Assembly (NCBI RefSeq): GCF_036906915.1
Contig: NZ_JBAKHX010000007.1
Coordinates: 62,001-126,000, forward strand
Reading direction: 5' to 3'
DNA length: 64,000 nucleotides
Origin: Phytohabitans sp036906915
GTDB taxonomy: Bacteria > Actinomycetota > Actinomycetes > Mycobacteriales > Micromonosporaceae
A program made the position numbers and the translations under genes. Within the stretch, counting starts at the first letter, position 1, and every line of letters starts with the position of its first letter. Positions 7,789 through 14,873 of the stretch are shown here, piece by piece. Under the pieces are notes generated by a model. It saw only the letters and a list, made by a program, of their open reading frames with translations, was not told the DNA's origin and ran no database searches.

Positions 7789-8934
7789 TCACAGCTCTGG
7801 TACCTCGAAGCGCCGGCCCTCGCGCGCGGACTGGAGACCGAGCTCAGCGAGCTGGACGCCGCGCGCGCCGGCCCAGAGGTCCCACGTGTAGGGCTCGTCC
7901 TCGACCACGTGCCGCAGGAACAGCTCCCACTGCGCCTTGAAGCCGTTGTCGAACTCCTCGTTGTCCGGCACGACCTGCCACTGCGAGCGGAAGTCTTCGG
8001 TGGCGGGCAGGTCGGGGTTCCAGACCGGCTTGGGCGTGGTGGCGCGGTGCTGGATGCGGCAGTTGCGCAGCCCGGCGACAGCACTTCCCTCGGTGCCGTC
8101 GACCTGGAACTCCACGAGCTCGTCGCGGTAAACCCGGACCGCCCAGGAGGAGTTGATCTGGGCGACGACGCCGCCCTCAAGCTCGAAGATGCCGTATGCG
8201 GCGTCGTCGGCGGTCGCCTCGTAGGCGTCGCCGTTCTCGTCCCAGCGGGTCGGAACGTGCGTGGTCACGTGCGCGGTGACCGCGTTGACCCGGCCGAAGA
8301 TCTGCTCCAGCACGTAGTGCCAGTGCGGGAACATGTCGACCGTGATGCCGCCGCCGTCGGCCGCGCGGTAGTTCCATGACGGGCGCTGCGCCGCCTGCCA
8401 GTCGCCCTCGAAGACCCAGTACCCGAATTCACCCCGGATCGACAGGATGCGGCCGAAGAAGCCGCCCTTGACCAGCCGGTCGAGCTTGCGCAGGCCCGGC
8501 AGGAAGAGCTTGTCCTGCACCACGCCGTGCTTGAGCCCGGCGCCGTCGGCCAGCCGGGCGAGGTCGACGGCCGCCGCGAGGTCTTCGGCGATCGGCTTCT
8601 CGGTGTAGATGTGCTTGCCCGCGTCGATCGCCATCCGCAGGGCCTTCTCGCGCTGCGAGGTCACCTGGGCGTCGAAGTAGATCTGGACGTCGGGGCGGGC
8701 CAGCGTCGCCGTGAGGTCGGTGGACCAGTCGGTCAGCCCGTGTCGCTCGGCGATCTCGCGCAGCTTGGCCTCGCTGCGGCCGACGAGCACCAGCTCCGGC
8801 CACAACCGGCTGCCATCGCGCAGCGGCAGCCCGCCCTCTTCGCGTATCGCGAGCAGCGACCGGACCAGGTGCTGCCGGTAGCCCATCCGGCCGGTCACGC
8901 CGCCGAGCGCGATCCCGATCGTTCTGCGGTCCAT
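7789..8934 (-). CDS. Gfo/Idh/MocA family NAD(P)-dependent sugar dehydrogenase
   Basis: A 381-residue oxidoreductase. The N-terminal Rossmann fold has IALGGVTGRMG (residues 7-17), the family EKP motif appears as YTEKPIAED at about 95, and the C-terminal alpha/beta domain contains the catalytic-type DMFPHWHYVLEQIFG at about 200. Both the Lys of EKP and the His pair are intact. It probably oxidises a sugar, sugar acid or inositol derivative. AGGAGG lies eight bases before ATG 8934, and a perfect LacI-type box (8961-8978) sits 27 bp upstream. It forms an operon with the downstream isomerase gene. Confidence 0.9.
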   Translation of the reverse strand: MDRRTIGIALGGVTGRMGYRQHLVRSLLAIREEGGLPLRDGSRLWPELVLVGRSEAKLREIAERHGLTDWSTDLTATLARPDVQIYFDAQVTSQREKALRMAIDAGKHIYTEKPIAEDLAAAVDLARLADGAGLKHGVVQDKLFLPGLRKLDRLVKGGFFGRILSIRGEFGYWVFEGDWQAAQRPSWNYRAADGGGITVDMFPHWHYVLEQIFGRVNAVTAHVTTHVPTRWDENGDAYEATADDAAYGIFELEGGVVAQINSSWAVRVYRDELVEFQVDGTEGSAVAGLRNCRIQHRATTPKPVWNPDLPATEDFRSQWQVVPDNEEFDNGFKAQWELFLRHVVEDEPYTWDLWAGARGVQLAELGLQSAREGRRFEVPEL

Positions 8935-8960
8935 GCCGCGGCCTCCTCAGGCTGTCACAT

Positions 8961-8978
8961 TAGGTAAGCGCTTTCCTA
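8961..8978. promoter_or_regulatory. LacI-family operator 1
   Basis: TAGGTAAGCGCTTTCCTA is an 18-bp palindrome with one mismatched pair and the central AAGCGCTT typical of LacI/GalR operators. It lies between the divergent dehydrogenase (start 8934) and lacI (start 9129) genes, just upstream of the dehydrogenase ribosome-binding site, where binding would block transcription. Confidence 0.8.
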
Positions 8979-9006
8979 GCCACGGTACTGGCAGTTTGGC
9001 TGCTCC

Positions 9007-9020
9007 GGCAAGGGCTTTCC
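9007..9020. promoter_or_regulatory. LacI-family operator 2 (imperfect copy)
   Basis: GGCAAGGGCTTTCC matches 12 of 14 bases of operator 1 (GGTAAGCGCTTTCC) and starts 44 bp from it, close to four helical turns. It overlaps the expected -35 position of a lacI promoter whose -10 would be TATCCT (9042-9047), which fits autoregulation and looping. Confidence 0.55.
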
Positions 9021-9128
9021 TCAATGTGGACCGCCACACGGTATCCTCATCGGCAGCCGGCCCCTGTGAGGCGGGCGTCGCGACCGGGGGCGCGGTCGCA
9101 TCCACAAGGCCCGGAAAGGACGGGGCGG

Positions 9129-10148
9129 ATGGCCACGCTCGCCGATGTCGCGCGGCGGGCCGGTGTATCGCCGGCCACAGCCTCCAGGATCATCAATGGC
9201 AGCTCAAAGCCGGTCACCGACGCCTTGCGCGAGCGCGTGCTCGCGGCGGTCGAGGAGCTCCAGTACGTGCCGAACGCGCACGCGCAGCTGCTCGCCCGCT
9301 CCCACCGCAGCGCCATAGGCGTCATTGTCCACGACGTCTCCGATCCGTACTTCGCGGAGATCACCCGGGGGCTCCAGCGGGTGGCCACCGACAACGGGCG
9401 GCTCGTCATCATCTGCAACAGCTACCGCGACCCGGTCAAGGAGCTGGAGTACGTCGAGCTGCTGCGCGCCCATCAGGTGGCCGCCATCGTGCTGGCTGGC
9501 TCGGGGTACCACGACGAGGGGTTCACCAAGGCTCTCGACACCAAGCTGCGGGTGTACGAAAGCACGGGCGGGCGGGTCGCGGTGATCGGGCGGCACGAAC
9601 ACGCTGGGGACGCCGTGGTGCCCGACAACGAGATGGGCGGATACCTCATCGCCTCCGAGCTGTACGCCCTCGGGCACGACCGGATCGGCGTGATCGCCGG
9701 GCCGAAGCTGCTCACCACGACGACCGACCGCCTGTCCGGGATGCGGCGAGCGGCCCGCGAGCACGGCCACAAGCTGCCCGCGCGGCGGATCGAATACGCC
9801 GACTTCGACCGGGGCAGCGGTGCTGCGGCCGCGGCGGCACTCCTCGACGCCGAGCCCGAGCTGACCGCGATCGCGGCACTCAACGACTCGATGGCGATCG
9901 GCGCGCTGGCGCTGCTGCGCACGCGGGGCATCACCGTGCCCGAGCAGATGACCGTGGTCGGGTTCGACGACATGCCGGTCGCCAGAGACGTGACGCCGGC
10001 GCTCACGACAGTACGACTGCCGCTGGCAGATATGGGTGAGCGCGCGATGACCCTGGCACTCGACGAGCATCGCGACGGTCAAGGCCCGCGCATCGAAGAG
10101 GTCGGAGCGGAGCTCATCCGCCGCGCCAGCGCCGGGCCGCCGAGGTAG
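9129..10148 (+). CDS. LacI family transcriptional regulator
   Basis: A 339-residue repressor. The N-terminal HTH is textbook: MATLADVARRAGVSPATASR (residues 1-20), with the hinge helix LLARSHRSAIGVIV at about 55. The periplasmic-binding-protein-like effector domain runs to the end, with DRIGVIAGP and VVGFDDMPVARDVTPALTTV. The start at 9129 is chosen because LacI proteins begin just before LADVA and because GGAAAGGA lies about 10 bases upstream; a longer frame from 9024 is not credible. The divergent placement and the two boxes in the 194-bp gap make it the repressor of the isomerase/dehydrogenase operon and of itself, probably relieved by a sugar ligand. Confidence 0.94.
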   Translation: MATLADVARRAGVSPATASRIINGSSKPVTDALRERVLAAVEELQYVPNAHAQLLARSHRSAIGVIVHDVSDPYFAEITRGLQRVATDNGRLVIICNSYRDPVKELEYVELLRAHQVAAIVLAGSGYHDEGFTKALDTKLRVYESTGGRVAVIGRHEHAGDAVVPDNEMGGYLIASELYALGHDRIGVIAGPKLLTTTTDRLSGMRRAAREHGHKLPARRIEYADFDRGSGAAAAAALLDAEPELTAIAALNDSMAIGALALLRTRGITVPEQMTVVGFDDMPVARDVTPALTTVRLPLADMGERAMTLALDEHRDGQGPRIEEVGAELIRRASAGPPR

Positions 10149-10167
10149 TTCTTGCCCTCGCCTTCGC

Positions 10168-10188
10168 TCGGGCGGCTCGCGCGCCCGA
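10168..10188 (+). terminator. Hairpin after lacI
   Basis: TCGGGCG, seven-base loop, CGCCCGA, 20 bases after the lacI stop. The stem is short and there is no clear U-tract, so this is a modest candidate. Confidence 0.4.
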
Positions 10189-10214
10189 AAGCGCGCTCAC
10201 AGCTTGCATTCTCT

Positions 10215-10230
10215 TCGTACGCATGTTCGA
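10215..10230. promoter_or_regulatory. lexA box: LexA (SOS) box upstream of the radical SAM gene
   Basis: TCGTAC-GCAT-GTTCGA matches the actinobacterial SOS palindrome TCGAAC-N4-GTTCGA with a single mismatch. It ends nine bases before the preferred ATG (10240), a position where LexA would block transcription. From memory, the Mycobacterium tuberculosis homologue Rv2578c is a LexA-regulated, DNA-damage-induced gene, so the site is expected here. Confidence 0.8.
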
Positions 10231-10239
10231 ATGATGGAC

Positions 10240-12234
10240 ATGCGCTGGGACAACCTGTCGGCTCCCCCCGACGCTGGAGTCCCTGACGGGCCGGCGCCAG
10301 CGGCTCCACCCCTGCCGCTGGCGCTGCCCGGCGCGGTGGCGCGCACGTTCGACACCCCTGGCTTCCGCGGCATGACGTTCTACGAGGTGCGGGCGAAGTC
10401 GATCATCAATCGGGTGCCCGGCACCTCCAGGGTCGGGTTCGACTGGACCATCAACCCGTACCGCGGGTGCAGCCACGCGTGCTCCTACTGCCTGGCGGGC
10501 GACACGCCGATCCTCATGGCCAACGGCCACACCAAGCCGCTCGCCGACCTGGTCGTCGGTGACGAGATCTACGGCACGGTCCGCGGGCGCACCGGCCGGC
10601 GGTACGCGGTCACGACCGTGTTCGACCATTGGTCCACCACCAAGCCGGCGTACCGGATCACGCTCGGCGACGGCACGCAGCTCGTCGCGAGCGGCGACCA
10701 CCGGTTTCTCAGCGAGCGCGGCTGGCGGCAGGCCAAGCGGCTGACCGGCGGCCGGCTGGTGGGCACCGGCGGGGCGGCCGAGGCGCCGAAAGACTCGCCC
10801 GAGTACCGCCGGGGCTATCTGTGCGGCATCATCCGCGGCGACGGCAAGCTCGGCACCTTCACGTACTCGTACGGCACCGTGCACCGGTTCCGGCTGGCGC
10901 TCGCCGACCTGGAGGCGCTCGACCGGTCCCGGGCATACCTGACCAGCTTCGGCGTGGCGACGACCGCGTTCGAGTTTTCGGTGGCCACCACCTCGCGCCG
11001 GGTCATCCGCGCGCTGCGGGCCACCAGCCGGGCCGACGTCACTGCGATCACCGATCTCATCGCCTGGCCGGAGTGGCCCACCGACGAGTGGCGCAAGGGC
11101 TTCCTGGCGGGTGTCTTCGACGCGGTGGGCAGCTGCTCCGGCGGCATCCTGCGGCTGCGCACTGCCGACGGGCAGATCCTGCGACGCGCCGCCTCGGCGC
11201 TCGCCCACTTCGGCATCGACGTCGAGCTGGGCGCGGTGATGCGGCTGCCCGACATGGTGCGCTTCTTCCACCTGGTCGACCCGGCCATCACCCGCAAGCG
11301 GTCGATCGCGGGCCTTCCCGCTACGACGGCTCCGGGGCTCGACGTGGTGTCGGTCGAGCCGCTCGGGCTCGAGATGCCGTTGTACGACATCACCACCGGC
11401 ACCGGTGACTTCGTGGCCGCCGGCGTGGTGAGCCACAACTGCTTCGCCCGCAACACCCACACCTACCTCGACCTCGACGCCGGCCAGGACTTCGACAGCA
11501 AGGTGATCGTCAAGGTCAACGCGGGTGAGCTGGTGCGGCGCGAGCTGGCGGCGCCCAGGTGGCGGGGTGAGCAGATCGCCATGGGCACCAACGTCGACTG
11601 CTACCAGCGCGCCGAAGGCCGATACCAGCTGATGCCGCAGATCCTGGCGGCGCTGCGCGACTTCGCCAACCCGTTCTCGATCCTCACGAAGGGCACGCTG
11701 ATCCTGCGCGACCTCGATCTGCTGCGGCAGGCCGCGTCGGTGACCGACGTGGGCCTCGCGATGTCGATCGGCTTCGTCGACGAGGCGACCTGGCGGTCGG
11801 TCGAGCGCGGCACGCCCAGCCCGCGCCGCCGGCTGGATGCGGTGCGCACCCTCACCGACGCCGGCTTCCGGGTATCCGTGCTGATGGCGCCGATCCTTCC
11901 GGGACTCACCGACACCGCCGAGTCGATCGAAGCCACCGTGGCGGCCATCGCGGCCGCGGGTGCGGCGAGCGTGACCCCCATCCCGCTGCACCTGCGCCCC
12001 GGCGCCCGGGAGTGGTACGCCTCGTGGCTCACCCGTGAGCACCCCCGCCTCGCGCCGCTGTACCGGCAGCTCTACCAGCGCGGCTCGTACCTGCCCAAGG
12101 AGTACCAGCGTGAGGTGACCGCACGCGTGCGTATGGCGGCGCGGCGTCACGGCCTCGACCGATCCGAGCCCGGCGAGAGCCGCCAGGTGTCGGCGCCGTC
12201 ACAGCCAGTCATCGAACAATTGACACTCCTGTAA
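10240..12234 (+). CDS. Rv2578c-family radical SAM protein interrupted by an intein
   Basis: The 664-codon frame encodes a 347-residue radical SAM protein plus a 317-residue intein. The host starts MRWDNLS (ATG 10240; ATGs at 10231 and 10234 are possible), as in the family. The 4Fe-4S motif is RGCSHACSY then C (Cys77, Cys81 and, after splicing, Cys401), giving CX3CX2C with FARNTHTYLD following. Later family motifs DCYQRAEGRYQLMP, SILTKGTLILRDLD and PITPIPLHLRPG-like sequence are present (seen as TPIPLHLRPGARE). The family is SplB/DNA-photoproduct-lyase-like and linked to DNA damage by its SOS box. Biochemical activity is unproven. The frame is intact through the intein, so splicing is required for a functional cluster protein. 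Confidence 0.93.
   Translation: MRWDNLSAPPDAGVPDGPAPAAPPLPLALPGAVARTFDTPGFRGMTFYEVRAKSIINRVPGTSRVGFDWTINPYRGCSHACSYCLAGDTPILMANGHTKPLADLVVGDEIYGTVRGRTGRRYAVTTVFDHWSTTKPAYRITLGDGTQLVASGDHRFLSERGWRQAKRLTGGRLVGTGGAAEAPKDSPEYRRGYLCGIIRGDGKLGTFTYSYGTVHRFRLALADLEALDRSRAYLTSFGVATTAFEFSVATTSRRVIRALRATSRADVTAITDLIAWPEWPTDEWRKGFLAGVFDAVGSCSGGILRLRTADGQILRRAASALAHFGIDVELGAVMRLPDMVRFFHLVDPAITRKRSIAGLPATTAPGLDVVSVEPLGLEMPLYDITTGTGDFVAAGVVSHNCFARNTHTYLDLDAGQDFDSKVIVKVNAGELVRRELAAPRWRGEQIAMGTNVDCYQRAEGRYQLMPQILAALRDFANPFSILTKGTLILRDLDLLRQAASVTDVGLAMSIGFVDEATWRSVERGTPSPRRRLDAVRTLTDAGFRVSVLMAPILPGLTDTAESIEATVAAIAAAGAASVTPIPLHLRPGAREWYASWLTREHPRLAPLYRQLYQRGSYLPKEYQREVTARVRMAARRHGLDRSEPGESRQVSAPSQPVIEQLTLL
10489..11439 (+). 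mobile_element. Intein with DOD (LAGLIDADG) homing endonuclease, in-frame in the radical SAM gene
   Basis: It encodes 317 residues, from Cys84 of the precursor (CLAGDTPIL, block A) to the C-terminal HN (GVVSHN), followed by Cys401 as the +1 nucleophile. Block B reads VASGDHRFL with the conserved His; block F/G reads PLYDITTGTGDFVAAGVVSHN (PLYDITTGTGDFVAAG, then VVSHN). Two dodecapeptides of the homing endonuclease are seen: LCGIIRGDG (194-202, catalytic Asp201 kept) and LAGVFDAVG (289-297), where the expected Asp/Glu is Val296. Splicing residues are complete, so protein splicing should work, but the endonuclease is probably impaired. The insertion point is the third cysteine of the radical SAM motif, a highly conserved site typical of inteins. 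Confidence 0.93.
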
Positions 12235-12240
12235 GCGAGC

Positions 12241-12246
12241 TACCGT
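12241..12246 (+). promoter_or_regulatory. Candidate -10 element of a leaderless promoter
   Basis: TACCGT is followed by six bases and then the GTG start at 12253, the spacing expected for a leaderless actinobacterial transcript. There is no ribosome-binding site before this GTG. Confidence 0.4.
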
Positions 12247-12252
12247 CGAGTA

Positions 12253-12666
12253 GTGCGCAGTGCTCAGCAGATCCTGGCCGATGCGGCGGTCATCGCCGTG
12301 GTCGGTGCCTCCCGCGACCCCGACAAGCCCGCACACACGGTGCCGCTTCAGATGCAGCGGCACGGCTGGCGGATCATCCCGGTCAACCCGCACGCCGACG
12401 AGCTCTTCGGCGAGAAGGTGTACCGGTCCCTGGCCGACATCCCCGAGCCGGTCGACCTCGTCAACGTCTTCCGCCCGGCCGAGGACGCCGTCGAGGTCGT
12501 ACGCGAAGCCGTCGCGATCGGCGCACCGGCGGTGTGGCTGCAGCTCGACATCGTCTCCGCGGAGGCCCGGCGGATCGCCACCGAGGCGGGGCTGGAATAC
12601 GTCGAAGATCGTTGCCTGGCCGTGGAAAGGGCCGTTGGCCAGCTCAGCCGCCTGCCCGCCGCATAA
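12253..12666 (+). CDS. CoA-binding domain protein (YccU-like)
   Basis: A 137-residue single Rossmann-like CoA-binding domain. It has the family phrases IAVVGASRDPDKPAHTV (residues 13-30), IIPVNPHADELFGEKVYRSL and VDLVNVFRPAE, with the final YVEDRCLAVE. These stand-alone domains, unlike succinyl-CoA synthetase alpha subunits, lack the ligase part, and their role is not established; binding of CoA or a related thioester is expected. It starts with GTG 12253, 18 bases after the radical SAM stop, but a -10-like TACCGT indicates its own promoter. Confidence 0.88.
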   Translation: MRSAQQILADAAVIAVVGASRDPDKPAHTVPLQMQRHGWRIIPVNPHADELFGEKVYRSLADIPEPVDLVNVFRPAEDAVEVVREAVAIGAPAVWLQLDIVSAEARRIATEAGLEYVEDRCLAVERAVGQLSRLPAA

Positions 12667-12717
12667 TTCCACTATGGACGACGGACCCCGGGGCTCGCGC
12701 ACCCATACGCCTTTTCC

Positions 12718-12723
12718 TAATCT
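12718..12723 (+). promoter_or_regulatory. Candidate -10 element (leaderless) before the 12730 gene
   Basis: TAATCT followed by six bases and GTG 12730. No Shine-Dalgarno sequence lies in the preceding 20 bases, so a leaderless mRNA is the simplest reading. Confidence 0.4.
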
Positions 12724-12729
12724 GCTGAT

Positions 12730-13497
12730 GTGACCCGCGTCAGGGACGACCTCCAGCCCCGCCTCGCGCAGGTGCAGGCGGTGGCATTGCTGTGCGGCCT
12801 GGCCGGGTTCGTGCTGCGGGTGGCGGTGGAGTTCTGGATCGAGCCGCTGTCCTGGCGACTCAGCTTCCTGCCCGCGTTCGCCATCTACGCGGCGGCCGCC
12901 GCCACCGCGCTGGCGCTGCCGCTTCTCGCGTTCACGCGTCTGTGCCCGCGACCTCGACCGACGCCGCGCGAGTTCGTGCTCGGCACCGACCGGCTGCGGC
13001 CCGCCTTCGTCGCCGCCACCTCGCCGTGGACCATCGGCCCGTTCGTCATCATGCTGATGTTCCTTGCCGGCAACGGCTTGGCTACCGAGCGTGCGCCCGA
13101 CGGAGCGGTGTCGATCTCCGGTTGGTTCCGCACCGTGGTCACGGTGGGTGCCATCTTCGGCGTCGCGGCGTGGGCGTTGTGGCGCGGCCCGCGCGTGGAG
13201 TTGCGCCCCGGCGGGCTTCTCGTGCGCACCCTGCGCACCCACAATGTCCGGTGGGAGGCGCTGCTCGCCAGCGGTCCGCCAGCACCGGTCGAGAAGCCCC
13301 GACAGATCTCGCTCCTGGTGCGGCGGCAGCCGCCCGAGTATGGCGCGTACGTCGTGCGCATCCTGCACCGCTGGCTCGCGGTCGACGCCAGCTTCCTGGC
13401 GGGCTCCATCCGGCACTACGTCGACCATCCCGAGCACCGGGCCGACATTGGCACACCCGCCGAGTTCGACCGGCTCTACGACGCGCTGGAGGCGTAA
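12730..13497 (+). CDS. Hypothetical membrane protein
   Basis: A 255-residue protein starting at GTG 12730. Four hydrophobic segments are visible: about 15-32, 42-66 (FAIYAAAAATALALPLLAF), 102-115 (PFVIMLMFLAGNG) and 130-150. A C-terminal soluble part of about 100 residues (GPRVELRPGGLLVRTLR, then VRWEALL) has the strand pattern of a small PH-like domain. I do not recognise a named family. The TAA stop overlaps the ATG of the next gene by one base, and the two share the RYDALEA/RVRYPVH type of design (membrane helices plus a PH-like tail), so they may form one membrane complex. Confidence 0.7.
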   Translation: MTRVRDDLQPRLAQVQAVALLCGLAGFVLRVAVEFWIEPLSWRLSFLPAFAIYAAAAATALALPLLAFTRLCPRPRPTPREFVLGTDRLRPAFVAATSPWTIGPFVIMLMFLAGNGLATERAPDGAVSISGWFRTVVTVGAIFGVAAWALWRGPRVELRPGGLLVRTLRTHNVRWEALLASGPPAPVEKPRQISLLVRRQPPEYGAYVVRILHRWLAVDASFLAGSIRHYVDHPEHRADIGTPAEFDRLYDALEA

Positions 13498-14207
13498 TGG
13501 TCGTCTCCGAGTCCAGTGATGAGCTACTGCGATACCGGCAGAAGGCGCTCGCGGTCGTCGCGGGTGCGGCCGTGCTTTGCGCGGCGGGCGTAGCCGGGTG
13601 GTTCGGCTGGCGGCACGGCGGCGAAGACCTGGCCTTCCTGATGATCTTCGGCGGGCTGGCCTCTTCGATGAAAGAGTCGGTCCAGCGAAACCGCCCACGG
13701 CGGGGAGACCTCGTCTGGCGGCCGGCCATCGTGCTGCCCGGCGGCGTTGGTCCCGGCTACGTGGCTCCCTGGGCGTGGCGGGCCGTCGCGCTGGAGTGCG
13801 CCGCGACCGCTGGCCTCCTGCTGGTCGTCCTGGTGCCGAGTGCGGCGTGGCTTGCGTTGGACGGTTGGAGATTGATCGTCGGCGCTCTCGGCACCGCGCT
13901 GGGTGTGGGCATCTCACTGGAACGCGCGCGGTGTGTCTTCCGGCGGGTGAGGTATCCGGTACATACCGCGCTCACAGCGACCGGGGTGACCGTGAAAGAC
14001 ACCACGGTGCCGTGGGACGGGATCAAGTACGGCAAGGCGGGCAAGGATGGCGTCTCGCTGTACCGGCCGGGCGCCGGGAAGGTGCTCGCCGGCGGCCCAC
14101 TATGCGAGGTGCCGGACGACCGGCTCAACCAGATGATCGAACACTTCAGGACCGGCCCGCACCGCCGCTCGGCCCTTGAAGGACCCACCGCACTGTCGGG
14201 TTTCTGA
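13497..14207 (+). CDS. Hypothetical membrane protein, coupled to the preceding gene
   Basis: A 236-residue protein. The ATG at 13497 shares a base with the upstream TAA, so translation is coupled. Helices are predicted at about 17-35 (ALAVVAGAAVLCAAGVAG), 45-57, 95-115 (ALECAATAGLLLVVLV) and 122-138 (IVGALGTALGVGI). The C-terminal soluble section contains VRYPVHTALTATGVTVKDTTVPWDGIKYGKAG, seen in part as TVPWDGIKYGKAG, a PH-like strand turn similar to that in the upstream protein. No known family is recognised; it is presumably a partner of the 12730 product. Confidence 0.68.
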   Translation: MVVSESSDELLRYRQKALAVVAGAAVLCAAGVAGWFGWRHGGEDLAFLMIFGGLASSMKESVQRNRPRRGDLVWRPAIVLPGGVGPGYVAPWAWRAVALECAATAGLLLVVLVPSAAWLALDGWRLIVGALGTALGVGISLERARCVFRRVRYPVHTALTATGVTVKDTTVPWDGIKYGKAGKDGVSLYRPGAGKVLAGGPLCEVPDDRLNQMIEHFRTGPHRRSALEGPTALSGF

Positions 14208-14264
14208 CAGGCAGGTCGCCACGGTCCGCGTTTTGAATCGGACTCCGCGTGTAAAACTGCCCCA

Positions 14265-14870
14265 GTGACCCAGCCGCCACTTGATGAACCGTGGCAGGAG
14301 CCACGGGCGGTCAGGTATGGACGGTCTAACCAGGCCAACTCGCACTACCGGCCAAGACAAGCCCCCGGCCGGGTGACGCCCAGCCGATCGCAAGCAACGT
14401 CACGACCCTCCGCGCCGGTACGCAAGGCGGTCAACCACCGCCGCGTCTGGTTCTTCACGATCGCGCTGCTGCTGGCGCTCGCGTTCGGTGCGGCGATGTT
14501 CAAGGCCGTGTTCGCGGGTCCGCCGCCGACGGCCGACGGGCCCGCGCGCCCGGCGCCGGCGACGACCTCACCCGCGACATCACCGCCCTCCACCCTCGAC
14601 AAGCCGGCGCGTGACAACGACGCGAATGCTGACGCTCCGGCCAGGGAGGGCGCGGCCCCCGACAAGGAGCCGCAGGCACCGCCCGCCAGCGAGCCGCGGC
14701 CAGCGCCGACGACACCGAAGGCGACGCCCGACACGGTTGCCGTGCACTACAAGAACTGCGGGCAAGCGCGGAAGGCCGGTGCGGCGCCCATCGAACGCAG
14801 CGACGCCGGGTACGACCCCGCGCTGGACAAGGACGGCGACGGCATCGCCTGCGAGGCGGGCCAGTCCTAG
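14265..14870 (+). CDS. Excalibur calcium-binding domain protein, membrane anchored
   Basis: A 201-residue protein with a cytoplasmic N-terminus (about 60 residues, basic), one transmembrane helix (about 63-83, FFTIALLLALAFGAAMF), a long Pro/Ala/Thr-rich linker (about 88-155) and a C-terminal Excalibur domain: YKNCGQARKAGAAPI, then DPALDKDGDGIACE. The DxDxDG calcium loop and the two flanking Cys residues are intact. These domains occur on extracellular nucleases and surface proteins; here there is no catalytic domain. GTG 14265 is probably leaderless (TAAAAC seven bases before). Confidence 0.85.
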   Translation: MTQPPLDEPWQEPRAVRYGRSNQANSHYRPRQAPGRVTPSRSQATSRPSAPVRKAVNHRRVWFFTIALLLALAFGAAMFKAVFAGPPPTADGPARPAPATTSPATSPPSTLDKPARDNDANADAPAREGAAPDKEPQAPPASEPRPAPTTPKATPDTVAVHYKNCGQARKAGAAPIERSDAGYDPALDKDGDGIACEAGQS

Positions 14871-14873
14871 GCG

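Noticed and set aside
10114..12150. A 678-codon minus-strand frame across the radical SAM/intein gene
   Set aside because: Low-complexity Arg/Ala/Gly composition with no domain; it covers the intein and host motifs of the real gene.
12674..12733. A 19-codon leader ORF before the 12730 gene
   Set aside because: It overlaps the GTG start but has no ribosome-binding site, and the interval is better explained by a leaderless promoter.
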